Source of the DNA: an uncultured Clostridia bacterium
GTDB lineage: Bacteria > Bacillota > Clostridia > Christensenellales > Aristaeellaceae
Direction of reading: 5' to 3'
NCBI GenBank assembly: GCA_946627565.1
Contig: CAMOVR010000011.1
Span: forward strand, 1 to 45,683
Length of the DNA stretch: 45,683 nucleotides
Shown: positions 1-8,283 of the stretch, one piece after another
Numbering within the stretch: position 1 is the stretch's first letter
Layout: every line of letters starts with the position of its first letter
Notes under the pieces: generated by a model
Seen by the model: only the letters and a program-made list of their open reading frames with translations
Database searches by the model: none
Told to the model about the DNA's origin: nothing
Position numbers and translations under genes: made by a program

Positions 1-23
1 GATCAAGTAAACAGAACGCTTAA

Positions 24-53
24 GAAAAAGGAACCCGGAAGGGTTCCTTTTTC
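24..53. terminator. Bidirectional intrinsic terminator
   Basis: A perfect 13-base inverted repeat with a GGAA loop is flanked by five A on the left arm and five T on the right arm, so it can end transcription from either side. On the minus strand it would stop read-through from the MFS gene. On the plus strand it follows a TAA at bases 8-10 that could be the end of a gene lying outside the window. Confidence 0.8.
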
Positions 54-84
54 TGTAAGGGAGTCCGTCTGAGAACGGGACAGG

Positions 85-108
85 GACACAGTCCCGGGGG
101 ACTGTGTC
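85..108. repeat. GC-rich hairpin after the MFS stop codon
   Basis: GACACAGTCC (85-94) pairs perfectly with GGACTGTGTC (99-108). No T run follows on either strand, so it is more likely an mRNA 3'-end stabilising stem for the MFS transcript than a terminator. The terminator at 24-53 lies just beyond it. Confidence 0.5.
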
Positions 109-110
109 TG

Positions 111-1316
111 TCAGGCCTGGGTCCCGGAAGAGCTGGAAGCCACTTTCTCCAGAAGCCAGAGGGAGATGACAAGGACCAGAGGGAAGATGACAGCGGTGAG
201 AACGCCTGCCTGAAGATTGTCCCCGGCAAGCTCCGTCACAATTCCCACCAGAGCGGGACCTGAGGAACCGCCCAGGTCTCCGGCCATGGCCAGGAAGGCA
301 AAGAGGGCTGTTCCGCCTCTGGGAAGTCTCGGGGAGATGATGGATATGGTGCCGGGCCACATGATGCCCACCGAGAATCCGCAGAATATGCAGCCCAGAA
401 GGGCCAGAACGGGATTGCGGGACAGACCCGCCAGAAGATAGCATGCAAGACAGAGAATGCCGGAGCCCATCATATAGTTTTTCAGGTTCAGCTTTTCCCC
501 ATAAGCGCCGTAGATCACCCGGCTTATTCCCATGGTAACGGCAAACAGGCAGGGGCCTGCCAGATCACCCAGGGTTTTGGAGAAGCCCAGGGCGGCCTCC
601 ACATAGGCAGAGGCCCACTGCGCCATGGAGAGCTCAGAGGCGCCGGCACAGACCATGAGCACCAGAGACAGGTAAAACAGGGGTGTCCGGAAAAGCTCGG
701 AGAAGGTCATGCCCTTTCCGTCTTCCGTCAGGTGCTCTATGGGGCAGGTGGCGAAATTATAGATGTTGTAAAAGGGCACCAGGGACCAGAGTACAGCCAG
801 GATTCTCCAGTTTTCCACTCCGAAGATGGTAAAAAACAGGGTGGAAAGCACAATGGTACCCACGGCTCCCCAGCAGTAGAAGGAATGGAGCAGGCTCATG
901 ACTGCGTCCTTGTGGTCAAAGGGACAGGCTTCCACAATGGGACTTGCCAGAACTTCAATCAGACCGCTGCCCACGGCATAGATGACCACGCAGATGAGAA
1001 TCCCGGGGAAGGGATCCGGCATCAGGTCGGGAACCACCGCAAGCCCCGCCAGGCCGAGGCCGCTGGTGACTTCAGACAGGACCACGGCGGTACGGTAGCC
1101 GATCCGGTCCACATACCGGGCGCAGATGACATCCACCAGAAGCTGGGTGAGGAAAAAGGTGGTGGAGATCAGGGCGATCTGTCCCAGAGGAATGGCGTAG
1201 ACAGTATGAAAGGTAAGAAAGAGCAAAGGCGTAAAATTGGCGGCAATGGCCTGGGTGACAAAGCCCAGGTAGCAGGCGATGAGCGTTCTGCGGTACTTTG
1301 GTGAAGCTGCGGGCAT
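111..1316 (-). CDS. MFS transporter
   Basis: A 401-residue integral membrane protein with about twelve hydrophobic segments, beginning with an Arg-rich cytoplasmic stub and a first helix from about residue 7 (TLIACYLGF). Size, helix count and the Gly-rich helices, for example around SCGFSVGIMWPG-like residues in the second half, fit the major facilitator superfamily. The substrate cannot be told from sequence; sugar- or drug-type carriers are equally possible. The start at 1316 is chosen because AGGAGG lies 8 bases upstream; a longer frame to 1403 has no ribosome site and a poor, Arg-rich N-terminus. It is last in a run of minus-strand genes but sits 240 bases below the diguanylate cyclase gene, with a hairpin between, so it is probably transcribed on its own. 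Confidence 0.85.
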   Translation of the reverse strand: MPAASPKYRRTLIACYLGFVTQAIAANFTPLLFLTFHTVYAIPLGQIALISTTFFLTQLLVDVICARYVDRIGYRTAVVLSEVTSGLGLAGLAVVPDLMPDPFPGILICVVIYAVGSGLIEVLASPIVEACPFDHKDAVMSLLHSFYCWGAVGTIVLSTLFFTIFGVENWRILAVLWSLVPFYNIYNFATCPIEHLTEDGKGMTFSELFRTPLFYLSLVLMVCAGASELSMAQWASAYVEAALGFSKTLGDLAGPCLFAVTMGISRVIYGAYGEKLNLKNYMMGSGILCLACYLLAGLSRNPVLALLGCIFCGFSVGIMWPGTISIISPRLPRGGTALFAFLAMAGDLGGSSGPALVGIVTELAGDNLQAGVLTAVIFPLVLVISLWLLEKVASSSSGTQA

Positions 1317-1513
1317 CCGGTAAACCTCCTGGTCAGGCCATGTTTTGGAGTGGCAGCCTGGACGGACCGGGTTATTGTAGCGCCGAAGACGGGAAATGTA
1401 CAAGGGAAGATTCTGAATGCATTCCCTGCCATGTTTTCCGGGTAAATGACGTTATTGCGGACGGCCGGCAAAGTAAGGCAAACGGAAAACGAAACAGGCT
1501 TCAGGCGGGTACA

Positions 1514-1547
1514 GGAAAAGCCGGCATGTTCTGCCGGCTGGTTTTCC
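1514..1547 (-). terminator. Terminator after the dCache-GGDEF gene
   Basis: AGCCGGCA (1519-1526) pairs with TGCCGGCT (1532-1539) with a 5-base loop, and the stem extends through GGAAAA/TTTTCC with a two-base bulge. Read on the minus strand it lies just after the stop codon at 1559 and is followed by TTTTCC, which is a short T run, so termination may be moderate. Confidence 0.55.
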
Positions 1548-1558
1548 TTTACTGGTGC

Positions 1559-2971
1559 TTATGTCCTGCGTCTGTCCTTTCCGGTTTTCCGGTAATGCTC
1601 TTCCTTTGCCGCATACATCCTTTCATCGGCGATGCGTCCGAGCTCCAGGATGCTCTCGGAGGGAAACTCACGGCTTCTGGCATACCCCACGGAAACGGAC
1701 AGGCTCTGCACCTTTTCCCCGGACCAGGCGGATATGCCGTTTTCCATCTCCTCAAGCACCTGCTCAAGGCGTTCCCCGGAGAGGGTGAGGAAGGCTGCAA
1801 ATTCATCCCCGCCGATGCGGTAGATCTTGCCATAGGGACCAAGATACTTTTTGAGGTTTTCCGCTGCGCCGCGGATCAGTTCATCCCCGGCCACATGGCC
1901 CATGGTATCATTGACGGTTTTCAGTCCGTTGACGTCCACGGTGACGAAGACAAAATCCTCCGGCAGGGAAGAATGGCCAAGCTTGTCCTTTTCCTCTTCA
2001 AAGGCCCGGCGGTTCAGCAGGGAGGTGGGATGGTCCCTGAAGGAAGCATGGGCCAGTGCACTGGTTCTCAGCACAATGATGCGCACCGCCAGAATCATCA
2101 GGAGAAGCACCAGGACGCACAGGAGAAGATTGATCAGGACCGTGTTCCACATCTGGGCCGTGTCCAGGTTCCCGTCGCTGCGCACCACCAGGTACCAGTC
2201 CAGTTCCGGCATATACCGGGAGATCATGAAACGGTTCCCGCTGAGCTGCTGGTACACATAGTCGCCGCTGGCTGAAAAGTCGATGCCGGTGAGTTCCTCA
2301 TGCATGATGCGGTTCTCATCCGTATCCACCTGCACCAGGCCTTCCCGGTTGACCAGGTCAATTTTCACATGGTACTGGCTTTCCAGACCGTAGAACAGTT
2401 CCTGACTCCGGGTCATGTGCATACCCACGCCGCATACCCCGAGGAACGTGCCGTCCGCATCGTCTATGCGGGCATTGACGAAAACGGTCCATGCATCATG
2501 ATGGATCTCGTCATTGTCCACATCCAGTTCATATGCCCGGCCATGGTCCACAAAGGATGTATACCAGGCATCCCTGGGATTGTGGTCAGGCTGGATGGTT
2601 TTCAGAATCCCCGACTGGGTGTAATAGATGCGTGTCTTTTCGGAAATGACAAAGGCCGTCTCATAGTTCAGTCCGCTGTGAATCCCGTGCAGATAATCCT
2701 GCATGGAACTGGCGATCTCATCCCCGGGCAGGCTGTCATCCTTCAGAAGGTTGATGAGAAAGCTGTTGTGGGCCATGGTCTGGGAGACCACGGTGGGCTC
2801 GCCGAGCTCAATGCTGATGGTGTCATAGATACGGTCAGCCAGTTCCATGCCCAGCTTTTCCATATTCTTAAGGGCCATCTCCCGGAGAGAAAACAGGGAT
2901 ACGACAGTGGACAGCACAAAGCTGATGATGACGATGGCAAAGGCCAGCGCAGTGATCCGGTCCCTTTCCAC
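1559..2971 (-). CDS. Membrane dCache-GGDEF diguanylate cyclase
   Basis: Predicted sensor that makes cyclic di-GMP from two GTP. A first membrane helix (about residues 8-28), an extracellular region of about 240 residues with dCache character (Asp- and Tyr-rich, AWYTSF and DAWTVFVNARI segments), a second helix (about 275-299), then a GGDEF domain with the intact motif RIGGDEF (GGDEF at about 387-391), DPTSLLNRRAFE-like entry and VDVNGLKTVND. No RxxD inhibitory site is visible just before the motif. The start is taken as GTG at 2971 because AAGGAG lies 8 bases upstream; a frame reaching 3073 would overlap the hydrolase gene and lacks a ribosome site. It follows the secreted hydrolase gene by 53 bases and may share its transcript. 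A second GGDEF protein is encoded at 8284. Confidence 0.9.
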   Translation of the reverse strand: MERDRITALAFAIVIISFVLSTVVSLFSLREMALKNMEKLGMELADRIYDTISIELGEPTVVSQTMAHNSFLINLLKDDSLPGDEIASSMQDYLHGIHSGLNYETAFVISEKTRIYYTQSGILKTIQPDHNPRDAWYTSFVDHGRAYELDVDNDEIHHDAWTVFVNARIDDADGTFLGVCGVGMHMTRSQELFYGLESQYHVKIDLVNREGLVQVDTDENRIMHEELTGIDFSASGDYVYQQLSGNRFMISRYMPELDWYLVVRSDGNLDTAQMWNTVLINLLLCVLVLLLMILAVRIIVLRTSALAHASFRDHPTSLLNRRAFEEEKDKLGHSSLPEDFVFVTVDVNGLKTVNDTMGHVAGDELIRGAAENLKKYLGPYGKIYRIGGDEFAAFLTLSGERLEQVLEEMENGISAWSGEKVQSLSVSVGYARSREFPSESILELGRIADERMYAAKEEHYRKTGKDRRRT

Positions 2972-3024
2972 AGTGGTTCTCCTTTCTGAGAAAAGCTGCC
3001 TGCCTGAAGACAGGTCTTTTTGTG

Positions 3025-4287
3025 TCAGATCCCCTGGATCAGACGGAGAAAATTGTACAGCCCCAGGTGCCATACGCCAAAGTCATGGCCGCCGGGAACA
3101 TGCTGGATGATGCAGTTGTCCTCCGTAAAGGAACCCGTTTTCTCCATAAGCCCCATGGTGGCATTGTCTGCGCTGTAAAGGGCAATCTGATCCTGAAGAC
3201 CGCAGATGCTGTAGAACACCCGGACGGGATACTCCGCATGGCTGTTCAGGACAGCGGCGGTTACGGCTGCCGGGCTGGTGGTGGGACAGGCAGAGAAGGC
3301 GCCGAAGGCACTGAACAGGTCAAGACATTTGCCGATTCCCAGGTTTATGGTCTGCATGGCACCCATGGAAAGTCCGGCCATGGCACAGCGGCTGCGGTCA
3401 GTCGTGTCAACGGCATAATGCGCCTGAAGGAAGGGGAGGAGATCCTCCCGCAGTTCCAGGTCAAAGGCATAGAAGGCGGAGGAATTGTCCTCCGTGTGTC
3501 CGGCCCGCCCATCCGGTGTGACAACCACCAGGGGACGGATCTCGCCCCGGTCAATTAAGTTGTCCAGGATGTTCTTTGCGCGGGAGTCTCCGCCCGCCAG
3601 GCCCCACTCCTTTTCGCTGCCCCCTATGCCGTGGCAGAGGATGAGCAGGTCATACACACTGTTTTCGTCATACCCGGCGGGCAGGTAGATGCCCGCCGTC
3701 TTCTCATAGGTTACATCCTCCTGAAAACGGTCCCGGGCCATATAGGTGAATGTTCCGGTGGTGCCGCCCCGGGGACAGGACACGGTGTAGGCAGAGGGGA
3801 TCCCGGTTTCCCTTCCGGTATCCCTTTCTGCGGCTATGGCGGCTTCCACGCTGCTCAGATCAGTAAAGGCCTGCCAGGAGATGAGGGTGCAGGCGCCTTC
3901 TGCCAGGATATACAGGTCGTGCACGCCGCTTAAGGATATCTGCATGCGGGCTTCCTTTGTTACCGGCAGGAAGACCATGGTGCCAAGAAGACCGTCCTTA
4001 ACGGAATCCGAACAGATCTTCAGGATGGTCCTGCTTTCCGCTTTTGCTTTTATGCGCAGGAAGGAGGCGCCTTCACCAAAGTCCACCTGAGGGAGGAGAA
4101 GGGGAGCGGAAGATGTGCCAAGGGACATGTTCTCTTCCACTTCCTGAAACGGATTTATGCTCTGCATGGCAGCTGTGTCCATGCCATCCATCCCCTCAGC
4201 GGGTGCGGATACGGGGAAGGCGAGGAGAAACAGGCACAGGAGGAAGGCGGGCAGGCGGAGGGAGAAGCATTCGTGCACGGAAAACAA
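3025..4287 (-). CDS. Secreted alpha/beta-hydrolase (esterase D/feruloyl or acetyl-xylan esterase-like)
   Basis: A 420-residue exported protein. Residues 1-31 form a signal peptide ending near SAPAEG. Residues about 55-145 resemble a carbohydrate-binding-like beta-sandwich (GVHDLYILAEG, then a closing Trp). The C-terminal half is an esterase domain: HGIGGSEKEW oxyanion-region motif (219-228), nucleophile elbow GLSMG with Ser307, and a late His in GGHDFGVW. This is the pattern of the esterase family used for polysaccharide deacetylation or feruloyl release; the exact ester is unknown. The start is TTG at 4287 with AAGGAGG about 10 bases upstream. The gene probably leads a two-gene unit with the diguanylate cyclase 53 bases downstream. 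Upstream lies the DnaA-box cluster. Confidence 0.85.
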   Translation of the reverse strand: MFSVHECFSLRLPAFLLCLFLLAFPVSAPAEGMDGMDTAAMQSINPFQEVEENMSLGTSSAPLLLPQVDFGEGASFLRIKAKAESRTILKICSDSVKDGLLGTMVFLPVTKEARMQISLSGVHDLYILAEGACTLISWQAFTDLSSVEAAIAAERDTGRETGIPSAYTVSCPRGGTTGTFTYMARDRFQEDVTYEKTAGIYLPAGYDENSVYDLLILCHGIGGSEKEWGLAGGDSRAKNILDNLIDRGEIRPLVVVTPDGRAGHTEDNSSAFYAFDLELREDLLPFLQAHYAVDTTDRSRCAMAGLSMGAMQTINLGIGKCLDLFSAFGAFSACPTTSPAAVTAAVLNSHAEYPVRVFYSICGLQDQIALYSADNATMGLMEKTGSFTEDNCIIQHVPGGHDFGVWHLGLYNFLRLIQGI

Positions 4288-4441
4288 GGGGACAGCACCT
4301 CCTTACAGTTCTTTGAGCAACACAGGACATGATGCAGTTTTTCCGGAATTGTTCTTCAGCCATTGTACCGCGTCGAATGGGAATGATCAAGGAAAAATGG
4401 AAAAAGATCTTTCCGGGCTATACGGAAAGCAGAAGGACACC

Positions 4442-4612
4442 TGTGGATAACTGTATCTAACACGGGGAAAATTTCCACAACCTGTGGATAAATATGTGGA
4501 TAATATGTGTATGAACTGTGGAACACCGGTGCACAGTATGTGTACAGATTCACAAAGCCTGACAGGACATGGCTTTACGCCTGTGGATGGAAAGGAAGGA
4601 ACCTGTGCGTAA
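4442..4612. other. Cluster of DnaA-box sequences
   Basis: Three exact copies of TGTGGATAA, the complement of the consensus DnaA box TTATCCACA, lie in the same orientation at 4442-4450, 4483-4491 and 4495-4503. Degenerate versions surround them: ATTTCCACA at 4471-4479, TGTGGAACA at 4517-4525, TGTGGATGG at 4582-4590 and TGTGCGTAA at 4604-4612. The stretch is non-coding and richer in A/T than its neighbours (AATATGTGGATAATATG). DnaA binds such boxes at replication origins and at titration or reactivation loci. No dnaA, dnaN, rpmH or gyr gene is nearby, so the role (origin, titration site or DnaA-regulated promoter) is open. Another single exact box lies at 6397-6405 inside the STAS-kinase gene. 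Confidence 0.7.
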
Positions 4613-4661
4613 CTGAGGCGCAGCGCTTTTGGCTTACAGACTGAAAGGGGCGGTTTATGAG

Positions 4662-4693
4662 AAAAGGCGGCATCTGCAAACACAGATGCCGCC
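4662..4693 (-). terminator. Terminator of the LRR gene transcript
   Basis: An 11-base perfect stem, GGCGGCATCTG (4666-4676) with CAGATGCCGCC (4683-4693) and a 6-base loop, is followed on the minus strand by TTTTCTC. It lies about 185 bases below the LRR gene stop codon. Confidence 0.75.
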
Positions 4694-4876
4694 TGGCTGG
4701 TTCAGGGGAAAAGCCCTGATGTACATTCCCGGTCTGATATGCACAAGTCTGGTATTGAACACGGTACGGCTGGCGGGCGGCAGCTTCCCGAAGGAGTTTG
4801 CCCATGGACCGTCGGTATGCTTTCTGAAAGAACATGCTCTGTTTTCGGGAAAGCATTTCTTTTCCGCCTGAGGCGC

Positions 4877-5707
4877 TTATATGCCCTGAAACGGGATCCC
4901 GTATTGTTCCGCAAACGTCTGGGCGTAACTCCCTGCTTTTCCGAAAATCACCATGTCTGACGAACAGCCGGAAAAGGCAGTCTCATCAATGCCAGTAATG
5001 CCAGGTGAGAGAAAGATCCATTTCAGAGACGGATTGTCAGCAAAGGCACAGGCTCCGATGGATACAACCTGCCTGCCGCAGTATACGGAAGAGAAGCCGG
5101 CTCCCCGGAAAGCACCGTCCTCGATTACGCTCAGGAGTTCCGGAAGCAGGATCTCAGCCTGCGAGGGCAGGCTGTGCTCCATGACGGCAGAAGTCAGTGC
5201 GAGCGGTTCGTACACGTAGCCAGTGGAATAATACCGGATTCTGCCTTCATTTGTCCGGTAAAACACAACCGGGAAAATGACCGAGTTTGTACCTGCTCCC
5301 ACCGCTTCCAGGCCGGTCCACATGCCGCTTTCATAATAACTGTTGGTGACCTTTGCACAGACAATTCCCGGAAAGGTTTCTGCAAACTCCTGCATCTCCT
5401 CATCTGAGGGATCGTCATGCAGGCCCACAAGGACCGTGATCCCGCTCAATGCAAGCTGATCCATCACCGGCTGTATGTTCTCCAGAAAGGATCTTGTGTT
5501 CCAGCACAGTGTTCTTCCATAGACAAGGAGGAGATTTCTGCCTGCCGCGAAGGTTTCCGAAGTGATGACCTGCCCGCCGCTTAGCGTCATTTGAAAGGAC
5601 GGCGCTGCGGTATCTGTGTTGAGCGAAACCGCATTTTCGGCACAGACAAACGGGACAGAAAGCAAAATGACGAAAATGGCGGTGAGCAAACTTACGAGTC
5701 TCTTCAT
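4877..5707 (-). CDS. Secreted thioredoxin-like/BspA-type leucine-rich repeat protein
   Basis: A 276-residue protein with a clear signal peptide (residues 1-23, MKRLVSLLTAIFVILL..., ending VCAEN). Residues about 33-170 look like a thioredoxin-fold domain of the AhpC/TSA type (APSFQMTLSGGQVI, NLLLVYGRTLCWN), but with only one Cys at the expected active site, so redox activity is doubtful. Residues about 185-260 carry BspA/LRR_5-type repeats (LSVIEDGAFRGAGF, VVSIGACAFADNPSLKWI, ITGIDETAFSGC), ending in a typical YAQTFAEQYGIPF tail. Such repeats usually mediate surface binding. ATG at 5707 follows AAAGGATAACAGACC. It lies 94 bases after the STAS-kinase gene and may be the third gene of that transcript, which ends at the 4662-4693 terminator. 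The fusion of the two domains is unusual. Confidence 0.75.
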   Translation of the reverse strand: MKRLVSLLTAIFVILLSVPFVCAENAVSLNTDTAAPSFQMTLSGGQVITSETFAAGRNLLLVYGRTLCWNTRSFLENIQPVMDQLALSGITVLVGLHDDPSDEEMQEFAETFPGIVCAKVTNSYYESGMWTGLEAVGAGTNSVIFPVVFYRTNEGRIRYYSTGYVYEPLALTSAVMEHSLPSQAEILLPELLSVIEDGAFRGAGFSSVYCGRQVVSIGACAFADNPSLKWIFLSPGITGIDETAFSGCSSDMVIFGKAGSYAQTFAEQYGIPFQGI

Positions 5708-5801
5708 GGTCTGTTATCCTTTTTTGATTTATACGGCATTCTGCACGCGGTCTCATTCAGAAAAGGGATGCCGAGGTTCCGGCGGGTGCGGCCGCCGGGC
5801 A

Positions 5802-6989
5802 TTACAGAACCCGGTACAGATGACGGATGGCATCCTGGTTCGGAACCACCACGCCCCTGAGGAGCCTGTTCATGATATCATCAGCCATAATCATGGCACG
5901 CTCGGAACCGGCTCCCGGTATCATCACCACATTGAAGGCAAACAGGAGGCCCAGTTTCTTATAGTATTCCTGCAGCTGTGCCGTCTCCCCGATGCCGGTA
6001 TACTTCTGAAAGAACATGTTGCCGGTTTTAACAATCAGTTCCTTCGGCATGCCGACGCTGCTTTCCACACTTTGGGATGAGGAGGTGGCAGGGGCGGCGA
6101 TCATGTCACGGTAGATGGATGTCATGTCACACACAGGAGGACCCATGGTGAGCTCCGGCATGTCAATGAGCACCAGTTCGCCGTCCTGGATCATGATATT
6201 GCCCGGGTGCAGGTCGTTATGGGTGACGGTATCTGCTCTGGGAATCGAGTCAACGATCGTGTGGAGCAGGTCTATCTCTTCCCTGGAGCACCAGGGGTCC
6301 AGTTTTTCAACCCGGGCATTCATAACGTCCTGGATGGGGGTAAAGGAACCTTCGGGAACATGGGTGGAGTGAAGTTGTTTGGCAAGCGCCACATACTTAT
6401 CCACATATTCCTCCAGCTTTTCCGGGTTTTTCGCCATGGCGTGTCCCAGGGTATCTGACTTGAGCATTTCAAAGACGACGCCCAGGCAGTCCTGAACCTG
6501 AACCACATCATAGGCGATGACGGATGGAATACCGTTTACAAAGGCGGTTCTGGCAAAATCCCGCTCCCGCTGAATGTCCTTCAGCTGCATCCAGGGCTTA
6601 TAGACCTTGACGATGGTATCTTCATCCAGGCGGTACACCGAGCCGTTGCCGCCCTGGCCGATGCGTTCACAGCCCTCCACCGAGACGGAGCGCAGGCGTT
6701 TATGCACATCCAGCAGGTCGGTAAACCCGGTGACCTCAAGAATCTCATAGACCTCGGGGGAGACGTTATATACGGGAACGGGGCTGCCGGCCTGCCTGCG
6801 GACCTTCATCAGGACCCGGAGGCCTGCACTGGAAATATAGGCAAGATCCCTGGCGTCAAAGGCCGGTGTGCAGCCGGGATTCTGACGGATGAGGTCAAAA
6901 ATCTCCTGTTCCGTCTGAGCCGAATTGGCGGAGTCAATGCGGCCTTCCAGGAAAAGTGTGAGTGTGTTCTGATCAAGGCTGGATTTCAT
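5802..6989 (-). CDS. STAS domain-phosphotransferase (kinase-fold) fusion
   Basis: A 395-residue soluble protein joining two signalling folds. Residues 1-90 are an anti-sigma-factor-antagonist STAS domain, with SSAGLRVLM at 53-61 where Ser54 aligns with the phosphorylated Ser of SpoIIAA/RsbV. Residues about 105-395 are a protein-kinase-like/aminoglycoside-phosphotransferase fold: glycine loop GQGGNGSVYR (111-120), Lys128 in IVKVYKP, catalytic HNDLHPGN (257-264) and metal-binding Asp276 in VLIDMPE. The target may be its own STAS domain, a partner protein or a small molecule; similar TIGR02172-type putative kinases have no assigned substrate. The start has AAGGAG 7 bases upstream. It follows the tyrosine phosphatase gene by 64 bases, so a kinase and a phosphatase are probably co-transcribed. 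Confidence 0.85.
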   Translation of the reverse strand: MKSSLDQNTLTLFLEGRIDSANSAQTEQEIFDLIRQNPGCTPAFDARDLAYISSAGLRVLMKVRRQAGSPVPVYNVSPEVYEILEVTGFTDLLDVHKRLRSVSVEGCERIGQGGNGSVYRLDEDTIVKVYKPWMQLKDIQRERDFARTAFVNGIPSVIAYDVVQVQDCLGVVFEMLKSDTLGHAMAKNPEKLEEYVDKYVALAKQLHSTHVPEGSFTPIQDVMNARVEKLDPWCSREEIDLLHTIVDSIPRADTVTHNDLHPGNIMIQDGELVLIDMPELTMGPPVCDMTSIYRDMIAAPATSSSQSVESSVGMPKELIVKTGNMFFQKYTGIGETAQLQEYYKKLGLLFAFNVVMIPGAGSERAMIMADDIMNRLLRGVVVPNQDAIRHLYRVL

Positions 6990-7053
6990 ATGTGCTCTCC
7001 TTATCTGTGTTATCGCTGTGCAGATTGTTTTTCATGGGCAGGCAAGCTTTTGT

Positions 7054-7872
7054 TCAGGCGGGATCTTCCAGATACCGTCTGCGGAGGGTTTCAAGATCCT
7101 CTTCCGAAAGCCCCAGGGCATCCTTAAGATACCCTATGACGGACCCGTAGGTGCGATTCAGGGCAGAGATGGCATTGAGCATATACGCTTCATCCACGCC
7201 CCCGCCCAGGAACATGAGAAGCTTCAGCCTGTCCTCCGGCATGGAATGTGCAAAGCGCTGACGTATGCCTTCAACTTTCTGCCGGTTCACCTGATTGGTC
7301 AGCATATAGTCCGAAAGAATGGTTTCCCGGTCAGCCCCAAGGGCAGAGAGGATCAGCATGGCTGCGCAGCCGGTACGGTCCTTGCCGTCGGTGCAGTGCC
7401 AGACAAATGCCTTTCCTTCCTCCAGATGAAGCAGGGCCTGAAAGAAAGTCCGCCAGGACTGTACGGCCTTCTCATCCATGAGGAAATGGACATAAAGGTT
7501 TTCGTCAATCAGATGGTATTCACAGGTGGCATGAAACATGGCCATGCGGTCGGTGGATATGCTGCTGAGCTTTGCGGCGATTTCAGGGTCCAGATTCCTG
7601 AGCATATCCTGGAGTTCCATCAGGGGGAGGTGCAGGTTCTCCGCCCCGGGGATGACAGGGTCCGGGTCAGCCTGTCTCTCATCGGTCATGCGAAGGTCTG
7701 CCACAACCCCCGCATGATAGGTCTTTTCAAGTTTAAGAAGGGCATCCGGTGCAGCCTTCGTCAGGGCGCCGGTTCTCAGCAGCAGCCCCTTTTTTACGGT
7801 TTTTCCGCCGGCTCTGTATCCGCCCAGGTCCCGGGCGTTTCCGATTCCTTCCAGTTCAAGCAACTGATACAT
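7054..7872 (-). CDS. Tyrosine-protein phosphatase (Y_phosphatase3 type)
   Basis: A 272-residue cytoplasmic protein with the phosphatase signature HCTDGKDRTG at residues 159-168: Cys160 is the nucleophile and Arg166 binds phosphate. The N-terminal NARDLGGYR (12-20) and LLRTGAL segments are typical of the bacterial family that includes the dual-specificity, lipid or tyrosine phosphatases related to MptpB and LipA; Asp and Lys in the loop (DGKD) favour a phosphoinositide-like or broad specificity in characterised relatives. The start has GGAGG 6-7 bases upstream. It is first of a minus-strand set with the STAS-kinase, which suggests that the two act on the same phosphorylated partner. It diverges from the GGDEF gene at 8284. 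Confidence 0.88.
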   Translation of the reverse strand: MYQLLELEGIGNARDLGGYRAGGKTVKKGLLLRTGALTKAAPDALLKLEKTYHAGVVADLRMTDERQADPDPVIPGAENLHLPLMELQDMLRNLDPEIAAKLSSISTDRMAMFHATCEYHLIDENLYVHFLMDEKAVQSWRTFFQALLHLEEGKAFVWHCTDGKDRTGCAAMLILSALGADRETILSDYMLTNQVNRQKVEGIRQRFAHSMPEDRLKLLMFLGGGVDEAYMLNAISALNRTYGSVIGYLKDALGLSEEDLETLRRRYLEDPA

Positions 7873-8283
7873 ATTCTGCCTCCAAAACTTTGCGTATGAC
7901 CCAGGAAGGCAGTATACAGGAAAAAGCAGGGAAGAGAAAGCTGTCTCCCGGTTTCTGTTTTCCCGTATTTATGATCCCTTAAAGCCATTTTCCTTAAAAG
8001 AAGGGGACGGGCAGGATAAAGGTACAAAAAGAAAACAAAGCTGCGGATATCCGGAGGTAATCCCGGCTTCTGAAACGCTTCCCGCTGCAGAGGCAGGGAA
8101 CTGTGGAAAATCTGCCGAAAATGAAAAAGAATACGGCCGCTGAACCGTTTATATATTGTCAAGAAGGCAAAAAATGGAATTTGCAATCTGCTGCTAAAAA
8201 CCATATAATATAAAGGAATTGCATATCAGAAAACATATTGAACATATGCTGTGTTTTTCGTTTGTGCATCGGAGACGATTGTC
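7873..8283. other. Divergent intergenic region
   Basis: This 411-base gap separates the minus-strand phosphatase gene from the plus-strand GGDEF gene and marks the switch in coding strand. It holds a possible weak minus-strand -10 (TATACT, complement at 7911-7916), a good plus-strand promoter (8181-8209) and the motif TGAACCGTTTATATATTG at 8141-8158, which recurs almost exactly at 14627-14644. Nothing else was recognised. Confidence 0.5.
8181..8209 (+). promoter_or_regulatory. Sigma-A promoter of the 7TM-GGDEF gene
   Basis: TTGCAA (8181-8186), 17-base spacer, TATAAT (8204-8209). The start codon is 75 bases beyond the -10, leaving a leader of about 65 bases. Confidence 0.75.

Larger units (their letters stand above)
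4288..4876. other. Long intergenic region with DnaA boxes and a terminator
   Basis: This 589-base gap between two minus-strand genes holds the ribosome site of the hydrolase gene (about 4297-4304), the DnaA-box cluster (4442-4612, separate entry) and the LRR gene terminator (4662-4693). Bases 4694-4876 contain open frames on both strands of fewer than 100 codons, but none has a good ribosome site and the best minus-strand one reads straight through the terminator hairpin, so no gene is called there. Confidence 0.6.

Noticed and set aside
4575-4856. A minus-strand frame of 93 codons between the hydrolase and LRR genes
   Set aside because: No ribosome site, and it reads through the terminator hairpin at 4662-4693; composition is not gene-like.
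6397-6405. A single exact DnaA box (TTATCCACA)
   Set aside because: It lies inside the STAS-kinase coding sequence as a lone site and is not treated as a second cluster, although it is mentioned with it.
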